Position numbers and translations under genes: made by a program | The notes under the pieces: generated by a model | The model's database searches: none | Told to the model about the DNA's origin: nothing | Seen by the model: only the letters and a program-made list of their open reading frames with translations | From: Isoetes taiwanensis | Lineage: Eukaryota > Streptophyta > Lycopodiopsida > Isoetales > Isoetaceae | Direction: 5' to 3' | Length of the DNA stretch: 64,000 nucleotides | NCBI GenBank assembly: GCA_021234155.1 | Contig: JAJEKV010000031.1 | Span: 13,013,748-13,077,747, forward strand | Shown here: piece by piece, positions 57,201 to 64,000 of the stretch | How the letters are laid out: each line of letters begins with the position of its first letter | Numbering within the stretch: position 1 is the first letter of the stretch

Positions 57201-57545
57201 TGCTCTGGCCTTACCTTGTCAATAGAAGTTTTGCCAGGAATGACCCCGTTGGTATCCCAAACTTCATTGTACTCTGCTGCAGATATGAGGTCTGTTCGAA
57301 ATTGAGAGGGATGAACGCCCTCGTTTGGCAGACCCGCATACGCATGGAAGTCTTCTTCGGTTCGACAATCAGCCAGGTCCGGTCTTAAGGGAACGTTTCT
57401 TCTGGCCTAGAAGAATGCAAGAAAATCGAATTAACAGGGACCCTAAACCCATAGAAATTTTGTTTAGTTGCTTTTTGCTTACCCGGCGCATGGCCTCCGT
57501 TGAAATTACTGCTTGAACGGGCGGATCAATCACCTTCTTTACCAT
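54218..57545 (-). CDS. Gene B copy 1: basic region, coiled coil, RING-like, disordered linker and FCP1-like domain
   Basis: The start ATG is at 57545 (MVKKVIDPPVQAV). Exon 1 is 57483-57545 and exon 2 57215-57406 (ending TNGVIPGKTSIDK), both with GT-AG introns. A basic stretch (PPKKAPSAAKRRPKKSQ) follows. The coiled-coil/RING part (56.9-56.25 kb) is badly frameshifted here but clear in copy 2. Then come a Ser-rich linker (55.64-56.1 kb), an acidic exon (LSDTEDEDSERTQTENEE) and the FCP1/NIF HAD domain (54.22-55.2 kb): motif I LDINGVL, WSASLPRNTRDTVD, and motif III LVDDSLHKGFLNP. The nucleophile Asp is present, but the general-acid Asp two residues on is Asn. To my knowledge that Asn is common in a plant FCP1-like family (DLNGLL), so it is probably not a recent mutation. 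Phosphatase activity is doubtful. That all parts form one protein is inferred from order, strand and short introns. Confidence 0.62.
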
Positions 57546-57617
57546 GGTTGATCTGTTTGTTTATTATGGAAATCCGAGAGCACGAATTCGCGGGTTGCTT
57601 GGCCGGAGTAGAGAAAG

Positions 57618-58016
57618 TTGGGGAAGAGAGATTTGGAAAACTCAAATTCGAAAGTTAGTTTGTCTACTGGTTACAGATTGCAGGGGTCGCATCATTACTG
57701 TGGGCGGCAAACATGTAATGATTGTATAAACGGGTACGGGCTAGACGACTATTGCGAGGTCTGTGGACCTGGTGAGAAGTGTCTGGCCAGCCAACATACG
57801 TATGACTCAACCAGCGAGCTCTGGAGGGCTGTGGTTTGCAACAAGAGTGAGGGTGAAGAATGGTATAAACATGACTGCTTGATGCAACAATGTCAGAAGT
57901 GTGGCATAAAAAGTCTTCCTATATGTCCAAGAGAAAGAGAGAATCATGAGTTCTTGCTTGAATGGAAGACGTTTGAAAAGGTAATACTCTCTTTATTGCA
58001 TGCTGAAACATGTTGA
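57618..58016 (+). CDS. Chimeric open frame across the duplication junction
   Basis: The 132-codon frame starts in DNA that is upstream of gene B on the other strand and crosses the junction at 57748 into gene A exon 3. It joins HHYCGRQTCNDCINGYGLDD to YCEVCGPGEKC and HDCLMQQCQKCGIKSLPICP, adding extra Cys pairs to the gene A cluster. The part before the junction exists also at 63.7 kb, where it stops at once. This is probably an accident of the rearrangement; whether it is translated is unknown. Confidence 0.4.
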   Translation: MGKRDLENSNSKVSLSTGYRLQGSHHYCGRQTCNDCINGYGLDDYCEVCGPGEKCLASQHTYDSTSELWRAVVCNKSEGEEWYKHDCLMQQCQKCGIKSLPICPRERENHEFLLEWKTFEKVILSLLHAETC

Positions 58017-59889
58017 TATGTGCTATCATCTGCTGAATACTGCTTTTGTGCTTTCAACTTGCGCTAATCTTACGTTTTTATGCTCTGAGACCTTGTTCTG
58101 ATTCGGTGGAGACAAAAAGAAGTTGGTGGAGTTGCGGAGGCTGCGTTACCAAGGAGGTGCAGTGGCAACTGTGGAAAGAAAAGAGCCAATGCCACCAAGA
58201 AGGGAAACAAAAGTAAGAAATCCAAGGTAGGCTGGTGGGACCACGACTGAAAGGCCGCAGCACAAGTTGAGAAGAAGGGAAACAAAAGTAAGAAATCCAA
58301 GGAATTTTGGTGGGTTACGGTCGGAAGGCTGCTGCACAAAACGAGACCTCAAATGGCAAGGGAAAAAAAAGAAAAGGACCAAAGCCGGTCCTTAGATTGT
58401 CTTACAAGAGAGCGGCGTGAAGGATTTCATTTCATATCGTGTGTTCCACATTGAAGATATTCGTGCCACACAATTCTGGGGCTAGATGGCGAGGCCATGC
58501 AATTGGGAGTTGTTGGGGACGGTATCCAAGATGGCACCATTGTTTACGTAATTGATTTTGCGAGAATTACAAAGCATAAAAATACAAAGAGAGGTTCAAA
58601 GCCGGCATTGGCACAATGACCGAATAACAATTCTCGTCCACATCACGTATAGGATGGACATCGGTTAAGGATCGAGAAAACTATTGAAGGAAACCCATTT
58701 TTACTTGAGTGATGACAAGATTCATGACACTCTTTTTGCAAAGACTTGTCTTATAAAGCACAATTCATGGCTTGTGTCAAATGGTGTAGATTTCTCAGGG
58801 CATATAGTTTGGTCGGATAGTTGTTCTAGCCAATTCAAATGCCGGCCATTCTATTTCCTACCAAGATATCACCATGAGCTAGGGAAGGAAATAGTATGGA
58901 ATTTCTTTGGGACAGCCCATGGTAAGGGAGAGCCACGATGGGCAAGGGCGGTCCTTAAAGGGGCATTCACTAGAGAGCGACTCAAGTATGATGGAGTGAG
59001 ATTTAGGGGTCTTTGCTGATGCACTGTGAATTCGCAACTTCGTTGGAATGAAGGTACCAACAACGAGGGACATCAAAAGGTATTATGCTTTCATCCGTTG
59101 TATTACGTTGAGTAGTTCGCTCAGAAAAGCTGTTTGTAATGTCTTTGAATAGTGCTTTCATCTGCTTTAAGTCTTTGTCTGTGAACTCTTTGTAATGTGA
59201 TGAGTAGTCTTTGTATTATCTTTGTCTGTGAGGTGCAATACTTGTTGTCTCCTTACAGGTACGGGTAATTGGAAAGGATGATGTTGATAGGACAGGCCAC
59301 CGGGGCGTGCCGGTGGAAGGGACCAAGCAAATACGACAAGAGGACATACTTAGCCAAATCAAGCACAAAGGGTGGCTCATAGAGGTTTAAGTTGTTTACG
59401 TGGTAGCTTGTTTGAAAGGAAACCGGTCATCTTGTGTGAACAAGCACGGAGTTGAAGAATTGGAAATATGTTACACTAAAGCGAGAAAAGTCTCTTGGTG
59501 AAGGTGCTTGAAAGGCGAAATCAATGAGGCATTTTTTGAAGGTGATCGAGAATGGCTTAGTGGAAACATAGAGGAAGGTGATAACTTTGCTGTTGTAGCC
59601 GAGGAGGGAAATCAGGAGAATGCAGATTTCTATGTTGTCAAATGTGTTAAGCCGAGGCATATCCTTGACAGAATTGTCAAGGATAGTCTGGGTCAAGACC
59701 TTCAATGTGGATGAACATGTGTTGGCTGGTTTGTACTATCTTTGTCGGCCCGATGGTAGTTGGGAGCTACTTGAAGACAAAGGCCTGATCTTCCAGTACA
59801 GTCATCACGTATCAGCTATCAAGTTTGAGATGAATCAGATTCCTGGCACCAACGATTTTTTCCTTGAACAAGGCTACTCACCGAGATGA
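57749..59889 (+). pseudogene. Gene A copy 2: 5'-truncated
   Basis: It lacks the first two exons and the start of exon 3, and its upstream DNA is the gene B promoter side. It keeps the Cys cluster (KHDCLMQQCQKCGIKSL), the intron starting at 57981, the Lys-rich repeats, HIVWSDSCSSQFK (Gly to Ser in the SDG motif), WNFFGTAHGKGEPRW, and a C-terminal part better preserved than in copy 1 (DFYVVKCVKPRHIL, VLAGLYYLCRPDGSWELLED, EQGYSPR stop at 59889). IDFAENY is broken here by a missing base pair in GCAGAGAAT. Confidence 0.65.
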
Positions 59890-59964
59890 TCCTTGTGATA
59901 CCGCCATATGAAGGTTGAATATGCTTTGACCTAGTTGTTTTATCATTTTAACAGTCAGTAGTTA

Positions 59965-60110
59965 CTTGTTTACTTATGCGAAATTTTGATGATTGTATTG
60001 GAGACAATGTTTGTGAGGCAATGTTTGTAGTATTGGGCTGCTTTGTATTGGAGTATTTACGTATTGGAGACAATGCTTGTAGTATTGGAGAGTAAGCTTG
60101 ATATATATTA
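59965..60110 (+). repeat. GTATTGGAGACAATG repeats between genes A and B (copy 2)
   Basis: GTATTGGAGACAATG recurs at 59995 and 60063, as in copy 1. It lies between the stop of gene A copy 2 and the stop of gene B copy 2. Confidence 0.7.
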
Positions 60111-60220
60111 CAGAAAATTGTACACTCAAGTTTAGAGACATCACTCAAGATTACTCAATACTCAAGATAGCACAAAGGAATCATACATATATTACAAAAG
60201 GGTAGTGTACAATGGTTATT

Positions 60221-63200
60221 TCATGAGTCATTAAAGTTTTGAGAGTTATGCTCGTCGCCCGGGGAAGGGTGCCCAAAGAGCGCCTTTGTACTTCTGAGCA
60301 TTCGGGATATAGTAAAATTTGAGACAAGGTAGTTGTTGAGGCAGTAATCCACCTTGAATCGTCTCCTCTTCGCCCATGCATCGGTGATGTCTATTTGTGA
60401 GATTGTTTTCTGTGCGTATGAGAAGACAAGTAATCCAATCTTTGGACACACCACAGTGCAAAACGTTGTCCTCTTCTTGCCCTTGGAAGGCATAACAGAG
60501 CGGTTGTGTGTGCGGGGGTTTAGAAACCCTTTGTGTAGGCTGTCATCTACCAAGAAAATCATACCATGATATTGAGGAAAATCCTCAAGTACAACCTTCA
60601 ACTCCTTGAAAAAACGTTGCTTTGCTGTGCTGGTTGGATGCTCGCATGCAAAGCAATGCTCTTGACCATACACCTTCAAGAATTTGGTCTGCAAATCTGG
60701 GAACAACGCATCCACCGGTGTCCCTTGTATTCGAGGTAGAGAAGCACTCCAGATCACAATATCAAACCTCTGCAGTGCCCACTCCACAAACTCATGATAC
60801 CCTGGTCTGCAAATGAGGTACTTACTTGCAGTTTCTTTTACAACATGGTTCGTTTGTAGTGGAGGCAAGAATTTATGGTTCAATATCCTCTGTTGTGTCT
60901 GTGCCAGCACACCATTTATGTCAAGCACCATCAACTTCCGTCTGCGTGTCCATCCCTCGAAGTTTGCAACCACTGTCGATGTGTCTTTGCATCGTGTTTG
61001 TCTGCGGTCGCGATGTGTCTGCCGGACTCTGGCTGGAAAGTGCTATCGAAGGTCTTTGGGCGTTCTTTGCGACTCTTTGGACTCGCTTTATCTTTGCTAC
61101 CCGGATGATGGAGAGTGCCGATAGCCATAGTTAGATACATCTGCCCGGTAGTATCTTCCGCCCCAATGTATGGGTATTTCGGCTATCGGTAACCCTTAAT
61201 GTTGACTTGTCTTGTTCTCTGCATGCAAGGAAGAGCTCCAATTACCAACCGAAATTTGTAGAGAATACACATTTTGAAATATAAATGGGATATGAGGCAC
61301 CTTTTGTATGTTAGAGTTTGTGCCAAGTGAAATAAGACAAGAAAAATAAGCGCTTGAACCTAAATATTGGATTGCACCTTTTTATATGTAAGAGGTTGTT
61401 TTGGCACTTTGGTTTCTTCATTTTTTCATCGGGTTCTCTCACTATCTTCATCTTAAGTCAGATCACTAAGTACCACTTGTGTTCCGCCTTCTCTCCTTCA
61501 AGCAGACAAATGCATATTGATCCCTAGGTTGAAACTCCAAACAAATTTTACAAGGACACAATGGGGAAAATAAATATATTATGGTATTAAACAAAACCTT
61601 TTAAGCGCTTTCGTTTTGGCGAGTCTTGTGCAATCAAAATTGGGCCTGCAACAAGTATGGGAAAATTACATTAGACTGGGGTTTTTTTCCCTAGTGCGAC
61701 GTCTATAGGCACGTCCTCATCAATCGAATCATCTGACTCACCCTCACTCTCGGGTTCTGTAACATTTTTGGTCCTTGACCTTGTGAGCCTTGTGCATCGG
61801 GTCGGGCCACAACCTTGTTGACCTGCTTCTCCACATCTTCAACATCCTTGTCTGACCCTGCATCAACAGTGTTAGAGGAGGCCTTTGTAGAGGCAGCTGC
61901 AGAATTTGGAACTATAGTGTATTTGTGAACTTCATCAGAACTACTGGAATCTGCTTTGGACCGTGTTGGTGTCTTCAGCACTGTGCTTTCAGCTTCTGCA
62001 TTGTGCTGCTGCTGACTGCTTGACTCTTGCTGGGTAATGTCTACAGGCGCTTCTAATGTTCCCAATTCAGTAAACAAGCGTGTACTTTTTTTGGCTGTTC
62101 TTGCTTGTGGAGTTCGAGTCCCTTTTACCAAGAGGTGTTTTAACATGCTTCCTTTTCCTGTTGCTGTCTGGAGTTGTAGCTACCACCTCATCTATGTCAA
62201 TTGTCTCAACTATGTGTTTGTGTGCTGCCCTAGCATATAAGGGTTCCTGCTTATTTGTCTTCCCCAATTCCTCCACTAAGCTGAACTGGAGGCTGTTTTC
62301 GAGCATTCAAGGCAGTGTGTCTTCTCCAAAAGCAAAGTGGTGCAGCTGACATGATATACGTGGCCACATTTCAGCTTCAGACTAAGGGTGTAATCATCCT
62401 GGAATGCGAGCCCACATGTGGAGCATCTCTCCTCATCTCCAATTGGCAATCTGAATGGCACATGATAGATGCTCACAAGCTGGCCAGCTCTCTTTGTAAG
62501 TTCCACGAGCTGTTGATGACATTCGTAAATCTGGCTGGGCTTTTGCAAAGTTTGCACTTCATTGTTTGCAACCTCGCCAGCTACAGTGGCCACCTGTTGA
62601 ACTATCCCGTCATCTACTGGGCCAACCCCCATTTCAACAAGGGTTTTGAGCATGTACTCTGCCATGTCTCTCTCTCTCTCTAAGCTCAGTAGCTCAGCAG
62701 AGGCACCAGCATCAGAACCTGTCAGGGCTTGAAGACGTGAGATGTTGTCTTTTATTTTCTGCAATTTTGCTTGTGAAGCTGAGAAGAAAGCCCCCTTAGC
62801 CTGGGACTGGACAACTAGCTCCTTCTTGGAGACTAAATCAGCCTGCTGCGTGTTTCTACAAAGCTTTGCACATGACTTCCAGGCGTCATATGTTCTCCCC
62901 ATAAGCTGTGTAAGCTGTTGGGCACATTGCAACGCTCCTAATGGACGACCTCCCTTCTAATTTAATACCAGTGCCTCCTGAAACTTGCCTTTCTGCTATG
63001 CTTTCAGGTGTTGTGGTTTCTTTGAGATTTCTTTGGTCTCGCTTGCGCGGAGCCGGAGCACCGCTTTGGTGGGTTCACATTTAACCTTGTTGTTGTAGGC
63101 TCTACTCTTTGCTGCAACTGCTGCCCAATTAACCTTGAACTTCTCTGGATCCTACTTTGCTCTCTGGCAGTTATTGAATGCAAATAGGTATGATACTGTC

Positions 63201-63571
63201 TTTCTAACTTCTCTGTTCTTCGTGCTCTGGCCTTACCTTATCAATAGAAGTTTTGCCAGGAATGACCCCGTTGGTATCCCAAACTTCATTGTACTCTGCT
63301 GCAGATATGAGGTGCATTGAAATTGAGAGGGATGAAGCGCCCTCGTTTGGCGTAGACCGCGATACGCATGGAAGTCTTCTTCGGTTCGACAATCAGCCAG
63401 TCCAGGTCTTAAGGGAACGTTTCTTCTGGCCTAGAAGAATGCAAGAAAATCAGTAACGGGGACCCTAAACCCATAGAAATTTTGTTTAGTTGCTTTTTTT
63501 GCTTACCCGGCATGGCCTCTCCGTTGAAATTACTTTGCTTGAGCGGGCGGATCAATCACCTTCTTTACCAT
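60221..63571 (-). CDS. Gene B copy 2: coiled coil, RING-H2-like, linker and FCP1-like domain
   Basis: The start ATG is at 63571 (MVKKVIDPPAQAK), where an extra AA in CAAAG (copy 1: CAG) makes a stop, probably a sequence error. The central part is intact here (62276-62932): an N-terminal ALQCAQQLTQLMGRTYDAW, a coiled coil (LQKIKDNISRLQALTG, SLERERDMAEYMLKTLVEMG) and a RING-H2-like finger, CSTCGLAFQDDYTL then LKCGHVYHVSC then CLEC (C-x2-C...C-x-H-x2-H-x2-C...C-x2-C). RING fingers often recruit ubiquitin-conjugating enzymes. The linker (61703-62146) and the HAD domain (60221-60973; LDINGVL, LVDDSLHKGFLNP) follow. The HAD domain's end is frameshifted relative to copy 1. Confidence 0.62.
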
Positions 63572-63773
63572 GGTTGATCTGTTTGTTTATTATGGAAATC
63601 GAGAAACCGCAATTGGCGGGTTGCTTGGCCGGAGTAGAAAGTTGGGGAAGAGAGATTTGGAAAACTCAAATTCGAAAGTTAGTTTGTCTCATCGGTTCAC
63701 AGTGGGGGTCGCATCATTACTGTGGGCGGCAAACATGTAATGATTGTATAAACGGGTACGGGCTAGACGACTA

Positions 63774-63889
63774 GACGGGCAGAAAATAGGTGGTACTATA
63801 TAGGTGAAGGGTGGGAAAAAAATGTATGAAGGGTGGAAAAAAAATGTATTTTGGGTGCTGGTCCTGGTGCTGGGCTCGCGTTTATTTGC
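63774..63889. other. Unique right sub-terminal region of the transposon
   Basis: It contains two tandem copies of a ~22-bp unit (GAAGGGTGGAAAAAAAATGT, 63807-63848) and the TIR-core echo before the right TIR. There is no coding frame. It is present once, so it lies outside the duplicated block. Confidence 0.7.
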
Positions 63890-63916
63890 TACCCACCAGC
63901 ATACTTTTACCCAGGA
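63890..63916 (-). repeat. Right 23-bp TIR and target duplication AGGA
   Basis: 63890-63912 is the exact reverse complement of the left TIR and is followed by AGGA (63913-63916). Just inside (63856-63876) is CTGGTCCTGGTGCTGGGC, a partial echo of the TIR core CTGGTGGG. Confidence 0.9.
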
Positions 63917-64000
63917 GTTATAAAGTTTCCAAAATTTATCATGCCTGCCTCCCCCAGAAAAAGAGGAAGCATGCCTCCCTTCCGGGCCTCTCCCTCAAAA
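63917..64000 (+). pseudogene. LINE ORF2 continuation after the inserted element
   Basis: When the split codon (A at 50355 plus GT at 63917-63918) is completed, the frame continues SYKVSKIYHACLPQKKRKHA to the window edge without a stop. WFFKVKRS.YKVSKIYHA fits the start of a zf-RVT domain (W....G.FSVKSAY). This confirms that both sides belong to one LINE. Confidence 0.85.

Larger units (their letters stand above)
51742..57748. repeat. 6.0 kb tandem duplication, copy 1
   Basis: From CTTGCGAGGTCTGTGGAC (51742) to the end of gene B's upstream region (GGGCTAGACGACT, 57748) the sequence is repeated at 57749-63773. The left breakpoint is inside gene A exon 3, so the 5' exons of gene A (50.7-51.7 kb) exist only once. 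Confidence 0.93.
57749..63773. repeat. 6.0 kb tandem duplication, copy 2
   Basis: It begins at ATTGCGAGGTCTGTGGAC and ends at GGGCTAGACGACTA, where the unique right end of the transposon starts. The junction reads GACGACTA-TTGCGAGG, against GCAC-TTGCGAGG at the left and GACGACTA-GACGGG at the right, so there is no more than a base or two of shared sequence at the join. Differences between copies are mostly short indels at CTG/CAG sites. Confidence 0.93.
50356..63912. mobile_element. 13.56 kb DNA transposon with 23-bp TIRs, two gene types, internal 6 kb tandem duplication
   Basis: The ends are perfect 23-bp inverted repeats starting GGGTAAAAGTATGCTGGTGG (50356-50378 and 63890-63912). AGGA precedes the left end (50352-50355) and follows the right end (63913-63916) as a 4-bp target duplication. 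Removing the element and one AGGA restores the LINE frame (VKR then SYKVSKIYHAC). Inside are gene A (+) and gene B (-), convergent, and a second set of both made by a 6.0 kb tandem duplication. The terminal sequence and the 4-bp duplication do not match a superfamily I can name. Confidence 0.88.

Overview
The window looks like nuclear DNA of a plant or other streptophyte. It carries a block of TTTAGGG-type telomere repeats, a CACTA transposon with the plant domain order (TNP2, DUF4218, DUF4216), chromodomain Ty3/gypsy elements, an L1-type LINE, GT-AG introns, and an FCP1-like domain of the plant type with an Asn in its first motif. The transposase-like families at 45.6-47.5 kb and 51-60 kb are ones I associate, from memory, with algae, bryophytes, lycophytes and ferns, so a non-flowering lineage is my guess. 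I see no ordinary intact host gene. Nearly everything is repeat or mobile DNA.

Layout: (1) 1-23.18 kb is a GC-rich tandem array of about 22 units of 1.0-1.12 kb, with a second unit type (B) that interrupts it after 8, 5 and 3 units. (2) 23.2-31.2 kb holds a decayed CACTA element on the minus strand, a 2.2 kb inverted-repeat element with nine copies of a 16-bp palindrome, a broken SET-like gene, a transposase-associated domain and a telomeric block. (3) 31.2-41 kb is a patchwork: SNF2-helicase fragments, CG-rich palindromic and tandem repeats, a 1.7 kb inverted-repeat element with sub-terminal GGAATCAC boxes, tRNA-like repeats and a PIF1-like helicase relic. (4) 41-50.4 kb holds two opposed Ty3/gypsy remnants, a relic of a second transposase-like family, and a 5'-truncated LINE. 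(5) 50,356-63,912 is a 13.56 kb DNA element with 23-bp perfect terminal inverted repeats and a 4-bp AGGA target duplication. It sits inside the LINE reading frame, and the frame resumes exactly after it.

The 13.56 kb element is the best candidate for an undescribed system. It carries two convergent multi-exon genes. Gene A (+) is a cysteine-rich protein with a DDE/D-like core (IDFAENY, WSDGCSSQFK, HGKG). Gene B (-) appears to join a basic N-terminus, a coiled coil, a RING-H2-like zinc finger, a disordered linker and an FCP1/NIF-type HAD domain whose second catalytic Asp is Asn. A 6.0 kb block covering most of A and all of B is duplicated in tandem inside the same inverted repeats.

The bases are not fully reliable. 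Between near-identical copies, CTG and CAG triplets are repeatedly replaced by CTTTG, CAAAG, ACG or CGG, and one satellite unit (15,989-17,078) is a colinear mosaic of the A and B types. This suggests consensus or base-calling error in unpolished repeats, so many of the frameshifts noted below may not be biological.
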